A stretch of 64,000 nt of DNA from Sipunculus nudus (GCA_026874595.1 CM049320.1:10939964-11003963); one strand, 5' to 3'; numbered from the stretch's first letter, positions 10,430 to 23,019 are shown. Translations and numbers: made by a program. The notes: generated from the letters alone by a model not told the origin.

Positions 10430-11642
10430 TAGCATGGCAAGCAGACTAACGGTGTAAGATTCCTTAAAACATTTGTTCTAAATATTTCAAATATGTGGAA
10501 GTTGAAACATGCTTAGAAATACAAAACACCTTATAACTAGGTCCAGCGGTTACAAATTGAACCCTGTTAAAGGACAACAGCTCCTTTGGTCTTAAAATGG
10601 AGAAAAAATGCGTAAAAATTAAAAAATACAGGTGCGCCACCAGTCTGCAGGATAAATGAAACATTCAGCATCTAGATCCAGCGTTTATGCTTTGTGTCCT
10701 GTTAACGGCCGGACAGACGGACAGACAGACGGATGATGAACAAAGCTTATGGCTTATATGGGACAAAATGGCGTTTTACATAAATTCCAGTTTCAAGCAG
10801 AAACATGTGACCTTTCAACATGTCACAATACATGTCCGTTAGACTACTATTTCAGGTTGAGATATGTAAAAACTAATACATGTTATACGCGTTAGACATG
10901 TCGCAAACATGTTGACATCACCTATCCCTGAAACATGTTTCAAAATGAAACGTTAAAGCGTAGATTGGAAACTTTTTTTTGTTTGAAACCCCACGACGAG
11001 TTAAAAGTATCGAAAAAAAAGATGTTTTGACGTGAACCATGAAACGTGTTTCCACAATTTAGAGTCCAACAGGAAATGGTATTATTATGGGCAGATTTCA
11101 CATCCTTAAACCTTGGTCACGTGGATAAAGCCTGCATGTACAACATTGTACATGCATTAAAATGTTAAATGTTAACTTACCCAAGTCAGAACAGGAATGA
11201 CCAAATGACCAAGAAAATAATGTGAAGGAAATGAAGAATTTATCTTTTCGAGGCCTTCGTCCTCTGTTGTGCCAGAAAATAGTGAATTTGGCATGGACCT
11301 GCAGGTACGATTTCGCAACACGTCACTCAATACTTTCAGAGGTATGCTTGTTATTATTGATTAACATACTGGGTTGTTGACCAGGTTCATAAAATGCTCT
11401 TGATTGGTGCTTTTATGACTTTCTCAGCACAATAACGTCGCTACGTTATCGAAACTGTTGGGACGAAACTCATTGAAACCCATCGCATGCTTATATACAT
11501 GTTACATCAATGGTGAGAATGCAGAGAACAACTGTTGTATCAGGCAATTATCTTCTAAAACAAATTTAATCAACCGAGGCACAGTTCAGGCAGTATTGTA
11601 TAGGTACTGTATTCATGGCGTGTCAGTTATAAAGTAAGTTAT

Positions 11643-11644
<2 letters not shown>

Positions 11645-11675
<31 letters not shown>
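11645..11675. repeat. (TA)n microsatellite
   Basis: Alternating TA; the duplicate copy at 28670 has (GA)n at the same place. Confidence 0.9.
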
Positions 11676-11677
<2 letters not shown>

Positions 11678-12939
11678 GTAATAATTAGACGAAGAAGGTA
11701 CTGCGTGTGAGTACTTGAGGAAATAAACTTTATATTTAATGTGAACATAAAAGATTTTATCCACGACTCGCATCACCACATTTTGGGTAGTTCATTACCT
11801 TGCAAAGGAAAGTTTAATAGTACAGTAAATCCTCAACTAGACACCACCTCGGTAAAACATCCATTTTAACCACTGCGACCATATTTTTTTTGGTTCCAAT
11901 AATTCTTTCTGTTTATATCGTATATATAAACCCTTTTAATAGTGGTCACTGCGCGTTTAGGTTTTTGCAGGTGCATTTCTTTGTCCTAATGGGTAGACGT
12001 AACCACCTCGCGATTATGCGATGAAAAAGTACTTAGCAAATATTACTTAAGCATTTTTGGAGTTGACCAGGCTTCACTATAGTAAGTACAGACCAAAACG
12101 TCGAACAGGTATGACATAGATCAAAGCGTGTAGATGGATTGTCAGACGAGGCATGGATTTTTACTACAAGCATCAGATGTGCTATTAGTTATATCAGGTC
12201 TAAAAGTTTGATCTGGTTTAAACTGCATTTGTATTCATTTGATAAGGCTTATAATATACTCAGGTCTGACTATAACATGACAGGGTTTTCTTTTCTTTAG
12301 TGCATTTTCTATATTACTCCATTATATTTGTTGAACAAAATGGTTATTTATTGCATTCTGAATATTCTAAACTGCATCAAGAAATTTCCATTAGTTTTTC
12401 CATTAGAAGTTTTAGTTTTCACTAAAACTTTGATACTACCTATGATTGAATTAAATTTTATTTTTATGTTAGGTCTTCAGTTATGGTGTTGTTTTATTGG
12501 CTCGGCAATTCATTCATATTGAAATGTTTAAGGTAATCATGGAGATACACATAACACATAGTCATATTTACTGTTAATAAAACCAAATTTGAAACATACT
12601 TTATTTTACTCACCCACATTTGCAGTAAGGGGACTTGGCTAATGGAACCCCTATTGATTTTTTTTTAAGAAAGACTAACTTCGACGTATGTAAACTAGCC
12701 CTACAGAACACATGATACCGGGACTTCAAACATATTTTTACTTATTAAAAAATATTCTGGGTCGTACTCTGGATATTTAATAATTAAATGATAGCAGTTC
12801 TGGCACACGAACGTCATAGGCAAAACGCACGTGGACATAAGCGATATCAGGGAGAGCAACTCTAATTACTTTATACGATTACGAATGCAGAAGTGGTACC
12901 CTTATAAGTGATACTGAGAAGCTGCCGTAGCCTAAGCCT

Positions 12940-13220
12940 ATGTCCATACGCCAATGACGCAACATAGGTTATCTTATATTGTCTGTGTTTTGACAGAGAA
13001 AATGTGTCTCATGCGTGTCACTCGCCTGAAGTTATATCCAGCTGAACGAAATCGTGTACTACGCAGGCGCAACTAGAACTCAATCATCTGAATAGATGGC
13101 GGAATCCCTCCGTGTACAGGTTCGATAACCGTACTAGCACGTGGTGATGTAATGTGTATGGAGCTTTTCATCCAAAACAGAGACTGGGCCCTGAAGTGTT
13201 TGGCTGATGCAAAGTGTGAC
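12940..13220 (+). repeat. Block present three times (also 29975-30240 + and 25560-25865 -)
   Basis: Shared core: 'cagtgttttgacag', 'gaaaatgtgt.tcatgcg', 'gctgaacg', 'atcgtgtacta', 'acgtggtgatgt.atgtgtatgga', 'ttttcatcca' and 'gcaaagtatgacgtcac'. The inverted third copy shows that the block moved independently of the large direct duplication. The higher GC content and CRE-like 'tgacgtca' elements hint at a promoter-type sequence, but no start site can be seen. Confidence 0.7.
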
Positions 13221-13570
13221 GTCACAGGGAAAATTTTGAAATGACATAAAAAATTGTCACAAGGGATTTCCCAGTCGGTGACGACACTGCCGAGTGACAG
13301 TGCTCATAGAAGTGACAACAATTTTTGAACAAATCGCACAACTGCATGTTTCTTTTTTGTAGGAAAATAAATACCAAAAAAAATTCTCCAGGAATTGGGT
13401 TCAGTTTATGTAAAATCTAAATTAATATTGTTGTTCAAAGGCAAATGAGTCATATGTTAATATTATGAGATTTGATATACGTTTGCTTGACCTGAAGGGG
13501 GCCATGGTATGCCTGTGTAAGAGACCTGAATCGAGAACTCTGACTACTTCGGTGTCTCTTTATATCCTAG

Positions 13571-13749
13571 GTGGTGGCTATTTCACATTCCCTCACACCC
13601 GTAACGTTCCACCTGAAACCGAGTGATGGCGCTCAAGTGCACTGCATAAATATCTTACGAACGGAGGAAGAAAATCACATCGTCATGACAACACAAAATT
13701 CGCTTCACATGTCGTGGCAAGCTTTTCATGGAACACAGCGGTTCTACAG
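13571..13749 (+). other. Exon-like open segment; part resembles 60600-60690
   Basis: The acceptor 'tctctttatatcctag' precedes a 179-nt open stretch (VAISHSLTPVTFHLKPSD...) and 'ctacag|gttatg' could be a donor. Its last ~90 nt resemble 60608-60695 ('cttcac.tgt.gtgg..agcttttca...gaaca.agcg.ttc...gtcacataaa'). Either a decayed coding exon shared by two loci or a mobile-element relic. No family recognised. Confidence 0.25.
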
Positions 13750-13799
13750 GTTATGTTTCTGTCACATAAATAAAAAGGATACATTTTGAATTTATATAC

Positions 13800-16429
13800 A
13801 GTTATGAATAAGGTTTCGATTAATACCTTATGCGACGTGGTCCCCTCATTATTCGGTGCACGCCCTGTTTGAGAGGACGGTGATTTAAGTTATAACGTTA
13901 GGCCTACGTTTTCATACACGGTAACTAAAGCATAAATTATAGAACTATATATTATGATTCATATAAAACGGGCTTCGTCAAAAATTTATTTTTGTTTACA
14001 CAGTATTTAAAGCAGCAATTAAATCCCGTGCATAAAAAATTTATTCATACCTGTATTGAATCAATCGTTGAGATTTTTTATTAAGTCTGCTAAACAGATC
14101 TCATCATAAATGGTAATAATAATAAAATGATAATAATTATTATTATTATTATATAAAATGTGTCTCATAAATATATGACCAAATTATATATATATCCATA
14201 ATATAAATGTATAACATTAATGTGTAGGCTACTATTACAGAAAATAAAATAGATGCAAACGCCTGCCTGTAAAATAATAATGATAATAGCCTACTAATGC
14301 TTCTACCACTACTACAACTATTACTAGTACTACTGCTATAGAATAATAATAATATTATAATTATTATTATCATCATTTGTTTAATAATTTCATTTCCTAA
14401 ATTTTAATCCATCACATTTTTGAAGGACCCAAACTAAACCTTTAACATTGATTTCACTCTCTCTTATTAAATATTGCACGTGAACTAACACTTTATGCAC
14501 TAGTAACGTTATAAAGCACTGTTTTGATGTGACAGCAGGCAAAAACCTGGAGAATCATTGTGTTCCACGAAGAACTAGCCACAAAACGTGAAGCGAGGAC
14601 AGTTTGATGCATATACGCATTAATGAAAAAAAAGCAATGAACATTTGTATTTTTATTGTTTAAAATATTCTGAAGGTTATAAAGACGTACCTGAACCGTC
14701 TTTCGTTTGTCTTTCTTTCCTCCATCGTCATAGACAGTGTCTTATATTCAGACGACCGCAAGGATATTAGGATTAAGCCATTCACAGAATTACGGGGGGT
14801 TAGGCATTTACAAAAATAAATATACAGCGGAACACCGCCTCGTGGCCACCCCACAATTGTAACCACCCCCAAAATTACGACCATATTTCTTGGTCCCGAG
14901 TATATGATCCAAGTAACTTACCAGTTAGCAAAAAATCATGACAATCTTGAAATGGTGGTCTCAAATTTGTTGACATTTTATAAAAAAAATAATTAAATCT
15001 ATTATATAACTTCATTCATACGCCATCCATGTTTTACCTACAATAAATTTACACTGATTTTATGTGTGTATGTGTATAATATCGTTCCTCTGTTTGTGTG
15101 TTTCTTCTCAAGACAATTCACGCGATAATGAAAGGAAACACATCAAATAATTTTCGGCATTTCGGGAATTGGTCAAGATTTTGACCCTGCACACAATCCT
15201 GATCAAGGTAGGTTATCATGAAATTTCACAAATGTAGAGTCACTTATACACCCATGAACATGGGAATATGGGCCGAATAAATGAATGGTGGAGGCTTCGA
15301 TTCATTAGAACGCAGATTTCTAGTTTGAGGAATTATCAAATGACTAAAGTTAAGTATACAAAGAGACAAGTGTAATACTGTGCTTATATTATTTCATAAT
15401 ACAGGAAATAAGCTATTTTTTAATCCATTTTAAAAAATAACGGGATGTCTTTTCAGCTAATTTAATATGAAGATTAATACCTTTTTGGAAGCGAATCGTC
15501 AGCTCAGAGCCAATGTAATCAAATATTGTGATCTTAACTGATGTGTATCGACTAGGACTGTAATGATTTAACGTATCAACGATACATCGCGGTACAGAGT
15601 CAAGTATCGTAAAGATGTCGATGCGCTGACGATTTGTGACCATCCAGCAGAAAGTCCGACTATATCTAGCGACCTCTCGCATTAAATAACTATATTCAGC
15701 GGCCCAGCGAAAATAAGGTGAAACATCATTGGTTAAAAATCAGTACATCAGCATCTGATTGGCTAAAAACGGCTAGATTAAATAAATAGGTTATTCATTA
15801 TTTCAGTAGCATGAAGGCAACGTCATGGTGAACTTGAAATTTTATTTAACAACAGAAACAGAAAAAGGATATGTTTTGGAATCTGAAGAATTAAGTACTA
15901 CAAATTTGTATTGTATCTTATCTTCACATCTTTTGAAAATAGCAGTGATGTATTTTACAGTCGTTTATTAGGGGCGGATCCAGGAATTAGGAAACAGTAG
16001 GATTTGTCCAACCAGGAGGATTATTAAAAAAAAAAATAAACTAAATAAAAGGTCCCCAGGACTGGGAAAGGGGTTCTGTCCCGCAAAAATTGGTCTGAAA
16101 CCCTTAAAAAAGGTAACAGCGGGTGACGCCGGCTTGACACCCCCCCCCCCTCCTTCCCCCCATCGGATTCGCTGTTTTGTATAATACTTTTTGGAACTGT
16201 CTGAGCAATATTATATATTTAATCTTCCATGATGATAGAGCATATGACTGTATCACAGTTTCATATAGGTTCTGCTTCCTTCAATCCTTAGGTAATGCCT
16301 GCAACCTATCTTGAAATCCGCCATCCAGATATTAAAAAAAAAACTTCTATCCGTATTTCTTTTGGTTTTGTATAGCATTGTTGATCTGCTATTGTACGTT
16401 ACAAATTAATCAAATCAGTTGTGATTATA
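13800..16429. other. No gene seen; AT/TAA-rich sequence with repeat fragments
   Basis: Imperfect (TAA)n/(TTA)n palindromes lie at 14115-14160 and 14340-14375. A 'gaccacc'-type repeat lies near 14825-14890 and a C-run at 16140-16160. A minus-strand segment near 14695-14725 has a plausible GTACGT donor but no supported acceptor. Confidence 0.45.
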
Positions 16430-17060
16430 TCAATGATTATATTGCACTTTCACTTTGTCGAAACGTTTATTTCTAGTTCATTTATTGGTACGTAGCTTTC
16501 CCCTGTGTATTTTTTAAAGACTTCCCTGAGCCGTCTACTAATTTGTTGGGAAACTCCCGCGCCTTCTTATTACCTGTAACAAAGTATTTTTTACCTCAAC
16601 TGAAATTATTCAGATGTCACGTTATAACTGATATAGTACGATACAACAGTCCCGTTAGGTTTCCTAGTCAGTGTCATAGCCAGGCCAGGCCATCCCTGAT
16701 CTCAGTCAGGCTTTGCTTGTAATTAGAGGATAAATTTAAAAATTGCAGTCATGTTTCATTACTCTATACTTTCATCTGCAACTTTTTATACATAGCAACC
16801 TATCAAGGGAAGTTACTTCCAAATTTGTAAAAGTTCTAATTGATTCCCATTTGTGTAAGAAACTAGAGGAAATGAATCATGCGTCCCAATGAAATGATTA
16901 TTTAATTGATTGTAATGAGGAACACTTCACCCATTCTAGATTTTCAGTTATTCTGATGCAACTATATTACTTGTATTGAGAATTGAATTGTTACATGAAA
17001 ATTGAATCTTCAGATACATATGTATTATAATACATATTAAGATATAAGTATTTTTACCAG
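16430..17060. repeat. Dispersed fourth copy of the C-exon unit
   Basis: It aligns end to end with the units at 1-1440 (landmarks 'ttggtacgtagctttccc', 'aatttgttggg', 'agatgtcacgtta', 'cagtcc.gtt.ggtttcc', 'agaggataaattt', 'tctgcaac'). It lies beside a decayed B exon (17343) and B-type intron repeat, so a whole A/B/C block seems to have been copied here. Confidence 0.8.
16526..16573 (-). pseudogene. Decayed C-type micro-exon (donor destroyed)
   Basis: The 48-nt frame is still open (GNKKAREFPNKLVDGS) but the donor reads GGAAGT instead of GTAAGT and the acceptor is TTACAG. Loss of the invariant GT should prevent splicing at this site. Confidence 0.55.
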
Positions 17061-17180
17061 AATCCAATTTTTTGTGTTGACCTTATTCAAGCTGGTACTG
17101 TTTAGCCATAATTTCCCTTTCGCGAATAGAGTGAATTTAAAACCCTCCCGTGTGTTTACCCAAGCACAGTATATTCCTCT
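17061..17180. other. Conserved 120-bp segment with splice-like edges (inverted partner at 23.15-23.27 kb)
   Basis: On the + strand it lies between 'tttttaccag' and 'gtaagtat', is 120 nt long and open in one frame. On the minus strand it lies between 'cgtatatacttacag' and 'gtaaaaat', and an open frame begins GIYCAWVNTREGFKFTLF. The inverted copy keeps the minus-type frame (GIYCAWIYSREGFKFTLF) but has a stop in the + type frame. It may be a duplicated exon; which strand is coding cannot be decided here. No family recognised. Confidence 0.35.
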
Positions 17181-17278
17181 GTAAGTATATACGCAAACAT
17201 TACCAAAGCAGCGATTTTCAAACAAATAGCCGATGTCAATTAAGATATTTCGGAAAAACAGTGACATCAGTTCACCTT

Positions 17279-17304
17279 TGTGTGTGTGTGTGGGGGGGGG
17301 GGGG
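17279..17304. repeat. (GT)n followed by G-run
   Basis: Simple repeat 'tgtgtgtgtgtg' followed by a run of about 11 G. Confidence 0.9.
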
Positions 17305-17342
17305 TGTCAATGTGTCAATGAACAGGTGTCAATGTGACATAC

Positions 17343-17393
17343 TCTTTGTCTTTAAGGCCTCAAAGCTTTGCATCTGCTATTCTCTGCTGTGTC
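17343..17393 (-). pseudogene. Decayed B-type micro-exon (internal stop)
   Basis: The acceptor TTTGACAG and a GTATGT donor remain and the length is still 51 nt. The frame reads HSRE, then TAG, then QMQSFEALKTK. The in-frame TAG would truncate any transcript that included it. Confidence 0.6.
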
Positions 17394-17553
17394 CTGTCAA
17401 ATACAAGGCATCAACAAAGTAATTTGGTAATCACAGTCACATGAAAATTTAATATAAATAGTAAATGGATAGTATACACTGAAATAAACCTGTCAATATA
17501 CTGTTGATAGCAACAAACTACTTTTTAAAACACTCTTCAGTAACACTGAAATT

Positions 17554-17967
17554 TTAAATTTTCTCCCATAGAAGCTTAAAAAAAATACACTTCCAAAACA
17601 AATGTATCATAGTTTCCTTTTCAGATTTACAAAATGTACACTCATCTGATTCGATTACGTTTATCTTATATACGAAAGTATTGAGAGATAATCTGTAATG
17701 AAGGGTCCTAAATTGAAAATATATGAGTTTAACTGATATTGTCGATTTAAATATATTTTTAAAACCATTATATATGTTTTCATCGTCGCGTATGTTTAAT
17801 TCTGATTTCCATTTTGCTATGTTGCTATGTGGAGATTTAATATTTCCTTTCATTAATTCGATGTAAATCTGATTTGTTACTCTTTTCTTTCTCTTCAGTC
17901 CGTCTGCCTTGTACGTATAAGTCTTGGTTGTAGTTGTAATTTGCTTTGTTTTATTATAGTTTTCCAT
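17554..17967 (-). pseudogene. LINE ORF2 C-terminal region with zinc motif
   Basis: 137 open codons end in CTFCKSEKETMIHLFWKC, the C-x2-C...H...C pattern found after the reverse transcriptase in L1/Tx1-type ORF2 proteins. Upstream residues (FQFRTLHYRLSLNTF) are typical of the 'thumb'/post-RT region. The segment is separated from the RT part by frame breaks. Confidence 0.75.
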
Positions 17968-18479
17968 TTATATGGGATAGAGTTTAGCAGACCTTGATAG
18001 CTTAAAAAATCAATCTTAACATTATAATGAGAACACATTTCTGGATGGCTCATCCAAATCGAATCTTATCTTGTCTTACTCATTAAATCAGAGATATTTC
18101 TTATGCCCGAGTCCTACATATTTTAAAAAAAAATATTACTTGGCCGTTCCTTTTAATATGAGAATTATACAACAGATACTGAGAAATTACGTCATCATAT
18201 GTTTCAGGTTCACTATAGTTATAGATGTACCATGAGCGCAGAACATCATCCCAAAATTAGGAAGATCCACGCTATAATTCTTTTCTATTTTCCACTGCTA
18301 AATTAAACTAAAACGATTGTTTGCTGAGCTTATCTTTGTTTACAACTAACATTTTCCATGCATCGTTATCTGGTTTTGAAAGTAATCTATTCACCCAAGA
18401 TATCTTAACTGCTGTATCATATGTATGCAAATGAACCATCCCGAGTCCTGACTTATTTACTGGTGCAATTATTACAATT

Positions 18480-19960
18480 CTTTTAATCAGTTCCCTTCCC
18501 TTGCCCCTTTATAAATTTATAGAGCATTTTTCGACTCGAATTATAATTTTTGAGGGAGGAGTTGGTAGGAATGACATTAAGTAGGTGAACTGAAAAATAA
18601 TAAAACTTTTTATGATCACAACTCTACCCATAGGAGTTAGATTTCTTTGTGACCATAATGTAAAAGTTCTTTTGATTTTTTCCACAACTGGGAGAAAGTT
18701 AATATTTAAAATAGTTTTCAAAGAAGGTGAAATAGAAACCCCGAGTAAGTAAATCGGTCCATCAGTCCATGAAAATCCCAACTTTTCAACAATATGTTTT
18801 TCTACATACTTTCCTCTTCTCATGGGCATAACAACAGTTTTGTCTTTATTAATTTTTAATCCTGAAATTGTTATGAATTCATGGAAAATATCCATCACTT
18901 TATCGATTCTTTTTACATCTTGGATGAAGAGAGCTGTTTCATCGGCATACAGAGCGATTTTATTTTCAACCTGAAAACCTTTAATATCTTGAGTTGATCT
19001 TATTGCCTCAGCTAAAATTTCTACACTTAATACAAAAAGATATGGAGAAAGTGGACAGCACTGTCGTACCCCCTTGTGACTAGAAAAAAATCTGATTGTA
19101 GCCATTATTTAATATACAACTGTTTATATTATTATATAGAGTTTTTACCATTATTATAATGCTAGAATTAAAATTCATTGTCTCTAAAGACTTGTAAATA
19201 AAATCCCATTCCAAAAAATCAAAAGCTTTTTCATAATCGATCGCCATTAAAAATGCCTTTTTATCATTATTACAAGTATGATCAATTAGTGTTAAAGTTT
19301 TATTAATATTTTCTCCGATGAATCATTCATTTATAAATCCTGTTTGGTCTTCATGAATTAATTCTGAAATTACTTGTTTTATCCTAATCGCTACAGTTTT
19401 TGCAATTATTTTATAATCAGTGGTCTCCAATTTTTTTAAATATTGATGATCTTTTCCTTTTTTTCGGAAGCAACGTGATAATCCCTAGTCTTTGTGTAGA
19501 GGATAAATTTCCGATTTGAAAACTATACCTGATACTATCTAAAAGATATTTCCGTAAATCCTGCCAGAAAAACTTGAAAAATTCTACCAGAAGTCCATCA
19601 CTTCCGGGTGTCTTTCCATTTTTTAGCGATTTTAAGCTATCAAGTAATTCTTGTTCTGTGAGATACTCTCGCCAATATTGTTCAGGTATACTTCAATCTT
19701 GTATATAATGTTTATTTCTGAATTCCTCAAGTTTGTCTATATCATGCGACGGGTCTGATTTGTAAAGTTATTCAAAGAATGATTTCTCCGATTTTAATTT
19801 TTCTGATTTCTCTCGGACGATGTCACCATTTACGTTGAGTTTATTAATAACTTTATTATTATAATTACGTTTTTCCAAATTCAAGAAATATTTTGTGGAT
19901 TTTTCGCCCTCCTCTAACCATCTGGCTTTGCTCCTTACCAACATGGCACCGTTTGTTTTA
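18480..19960 (-). pseudogene. LINE ORF2 reverse transcriptase, broken
   Basis: RT blocks are seen across frames: GKTPGSDGL near 19600, LGIITLLPKK near 19470, AIDYEKAFDFLEWDF near 19210-19250, KGVRQCCPLSPYLF near 19030-19075 (usual G-CPLSP with G to C), and LYADETALF near 18935-18960. The last replaces the second catalytic aspartate of YADD with glutamate. At least several stops lie between the blocks. Confidence 0.8.
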
Positions 19961-19962
19961 TC

Positions 19963-20996
19963 TTAAATGAGTTTGTTCAACTTATCTTCGCTTTCTTTAA
20001 TTTTATTATCATTATCTTCTTGATTTATTGTGTTTTTTCTTAAAAATTCTAAGTCTTTCTCTATATTTGTTATCTCATCCCTTATAGTTTTTTGTCGTAT
20101 TTTACTATGGCATATACAGGTTTTTCTTTTGGTCATTTTGATTGTTTCCCACAGTAATGACCGGTCTGTTCCTTTATTTTCAGTTACTGTGCCAGATATA
20201 CACGTCTTCATTTTACTCACAAGCTCAGTATCGTTATGTAATGATGTGTTAAGTTTCCAAAATCCTGGACCACGTTTATTCTGTTGGGTTTTAATACTCA
20301 TATCTATCGCTGAATGATCACTTTTATACCCCGTTATTATATTTGACGTTTTAACTGATTCTAATAATCTTCTTGAAAGTAAGAAAAAATCTATTCTACT
20401 GGCTGTAAAAAAATGGATTAGAACGTGACCATTTGTATTGTTTTTTTTCAGGATTAAGGTACCGCCAAATATCTATAAAATCTAATTCATCAACCCATTC
20501 ATTTATTAGTGTAGAAACTCTGAGTGTCAGATATATTCGTTTTATCAAGGCTAGGTTTTAGAAATATATTCCAGTCTCCGTCTAGTAAAATATTCTCGTT
20601 ACTTCTGCTCTCAATTTCATTAAAAATTTTAAACAAAAACTGTTTATTTGGTGTATTCGGACCATATATATTGCTTATGTTTAATCTCACATCATCTTTA
20701 GTTATATCAAGTACAATAATTCTCCCTTCCTCATCCTTAAATATATTATGTATTTCCTGTGATAAATTGTTCTTTATTAATATCGCTACTCCCCTAGAGT
20801 TGTGACTTCCATGATTTAACATTACTTTATGTCCCCATTCGGGTCTCCATTGTACTGAAGTTTCTGCTGAACTGTGATTTTCTTGCAACAAAATTATATC
20901 GTGTTTTTTATTCTGGAACCAGTAAAACAGTTGCCTTCGTTTAGCAGTATTTCTAAGACCTCTAACATTAAGTGACATTATATTTACAACACACAT
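19963..20996 (-). pseudogene. LINE ORF2 AP-endonuclease, broken
   Basis: ORF2 starts at ATG 20996 (MCVVNIMSLNVRGLRN). Motifs: SLNVRGLRN, LLQENHS (catalytic Glu), GVAILIKNNL, NIYGPN, LLDGDWN, and after a broken stretch SDHSAIDMSIKTQQNKRGPG, the SDH box of the APE fold. Stops interrupt between about 20498 and 20302. The enzyme nicks target DNA in intact L1-type elements. Confidence 0.8.
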
Positions 20997-21686
20997 AAAA
21001 TTATGTAATCGAGAATGCTTTCATTTATATTTCTCAAAGTTATTAGAATGATTTTACCTATAACATACATTTCTGCCACCCTGCACCACACTTGTGTTTC
21101 GTATAATAATATAATAGAATAATATGGACGTGTTAGTGATGTAGAGGTGTCTGACATTATGTTCAAACAATCGGTGACAAGGGTATTTTGTTGCTGTCCT
21201 TGTGTAACGCGCAGACACTCTTGTGTTGAAATAAACAAAAATTTAACTGTTTGTTTTACAGCAAATGAATACAGTAACATCAGCCATAATCGCAATACTA
21301 ATGTATTATTATCTTTCCCAGAATACGCTAAACTTGAATGGAAACAATAAATACTTACAAATGTAACAGAAGTACCAGTACACAATACACACGCCAACAA
21401 GCTGGCGCTAAAAAAGAAAAGCAATGTTTGGTAGAGACCAACAAACAAAACAATGTGGGGCCAACACGGGCCCCGCTGGTCCATTTTACCAGTCGAGTCG
21501 TATTTGGAGCCGCGCTCCAGAGGACCAGTCCTATTGAGTCACACACATTTTATAGGAATTAGTTGATGTCGTCATGAAGCAGGATCTCCGCTGAATGAAA
21601 GGGGCTCTAGGCTTGCTGCGTCACGTATTTGTATGAATGCAACAGGCCACATAACTTGTAAGATTATAAGATCCTACTCCGAACCA

Positions 21687-22562
21687 TTACCTGGGTTGAA
21701 GGGCTTTCCTTCGACGCAGAGCTGGCTGCCAAAAGCGGACCCGTTTACCCTCATAGTAAGCTGCTTGCATGTGTGGTTTTAGTTGTTGCTTTAGTCTGTA
21801 ATCCTTCTGTGTCAGGTCCTCCACTAACCGAATGTTCGTGTTCATGCACTTCTTCTTTTCAGTAAAATACATGTTATCCCTGGTTTTTCTACTAAACATT
21901 CTGAATATAATATGCCTCGGACGTTGTCCTTTCTTTCCGACCCGGTGAGCGACCTCTATCTTGTCTATAACCTGTTGCATCGACAAGTCTTCAAGAATAT
22001 TATTTTCAATAATGAATATAGACACCTTTTGTCTACAGTCTTTCGTTGAATCTATCTCCTCAGTGCCAATAACCCTGAGATTCCATTCTCTGAGATAACT
22101 TGTTTGTTCAACTCCATGTCAAGTCTAATTTGCAGGTCTTTCATTTTTTTTCTTGTGTGTTTGATTGGTTTGTTTCAAATTGTCTGTCTGTTCGTTCAAT
22201 GTTGCGAACTCAGTGTTTTGTACGGTGGTTTTGGCTGTATTTTCTTCGACTGTTAAGTTTATGTTTTGCACTCATTTCTCAAGCTCATCTATTCTATGTT
22301 TTAAATGTTTAATTTCATCTGTTAAAGTTTATAATTTGGAAACAAGATCTGTACTTATCTGATCAGAAAGTTTTTTGTGCAAATCCTCTACCCAGGTTTT
22401 CATGCTTGCCATTGCCTGGTCAACCACAGTTTTGACGCTATGTGGGTCCGTGTCATCACCGGTCGGCTCCTTATCACTGGCATGGTCGCCCATGGGGTCC
22501 AGATAATAATCCAGCTTGTGCTCGCTTGGTTTATCTTTACTGGAACCTCTTTTAGGAGGCAT
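21687..22562 (-). pseudogene. LINE ORF1 (L1 ORF1p-like), broken
   Basis: The likely start is ATG 22562 (MPPKRGSSKDKPSEHKLDYY). The first open part, to about 22329, and following fragments contain a heptad-rich coiled coil (IKHLKHRIDELEK). Downstream, IEVAHRVGKKGQRPRHIIFR and MYFTEKKKC match the RRM/C-terminal half of L1 ORF1p (Transposase_22). Internal stops lie near 22328, 22280 and 22050. Confidence 0.75.
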
Positions 22563-22700
22563 ATTTATAGTTTTGTAGAACACGTTTGTGGCTCTTCACA
22601 GTTTTGTATCACCCGTTTGTGGCTCGTTTAATTTTATTAACAGCGGAGCCTATGTTGAACGTGTCCACTCTAGGCGGCCATGACACCGGAAGTCCAGCAG

Positions 22701-23019
22701 ATGCACATTTTGTGACCCTAAGACGTGCACAGAGTAAGTAACATTTACACTTGGATATTGATGGAATTGTGTATAGGTGTAATGGCCTAGACACTGTAGT
22801 GATTACACACGCCCATAGGTGCGAAAGTCACCGGGACTGGGCGCCTCTAGGATATGAAATGAGTAGAAACGTGTGTTATAGGTCACGCAGTCCAAAAGCA
22901 GTGTCTATTTTTCTAGATGTGCAATTAGTTAGCAACTATAGATTTAAAAGGGATGGCAACGCTTAAAAGAAGATGGATCTGTATGCCTATTAGCGGGAAC
23001 TATCGCCAGAATTGTTTTG
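22701..23019. other. Stretch between LINE 5' end and inverted segment
   Basis: No ORF or repeat recognised. Possibly LINE 5' UTR or flanking DNA. Confidence 0.4.

Larger units (their letters stand above)
10430..13530 (+). repeat. Segmental duplication, copy 1 (partner 27700-30620)
   Basis: Collinear matches run through about 3 kb: 'gaaacatgcttagaaat' (10504/27769), 'gacatgtcgcaaa..catgt.gacatcacctatccctgaa' (10897/27946), 'ttgttattattga.taacatact' (11349/28367), 'gtgtgagtac' (11705/28740), 'gatcaaagcgt' (12118/29147), 'cagcgcacgtggac'-type region (12820/29875) and 'acgtttgcttgacctgaag' (13479/30558). There are small indels and microsatellite differences, (TA)n here against (GA)n there. No ORF is conserved in both, so it appears non-coding. 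Confidence 0.85.
17540..22700 (-). mobile_element. Degenerate L1/Tx1-type non-LTR retrotransposon (LINE)
   Basis: Transcribed leftwards: 5' region, ORF1 (RNA-binding, L1 ORF1p type), spacer, then ORF2 with AP-endonuclease, reverse transcriptase and a C-terminal CCHC-type zinc motif. Many stops and frameshifts break both ORFs and the catalytic YADD box reads YADE, so the copy is dead. No poly(A) tail is evident at the 3' end near 17540. It sits between inverted duplicate segments (17037-17290 and 23020-23275). Boundaries are approximate; no target-site duplication was identified. Confidence 0.85.

Noticed and set aside
14695-14725. Minus-strand exon ending at a GTACGT donor
   Set aside because: No acceptor at a phase-compatible distance and no second copy in the window.
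20984-21484. 166-codon minus-strand ORF between LINE ORF1 and ORF2
   Set aside because: No L1 motif and poor composition; probably the inter-ORF spacer of the LINE.
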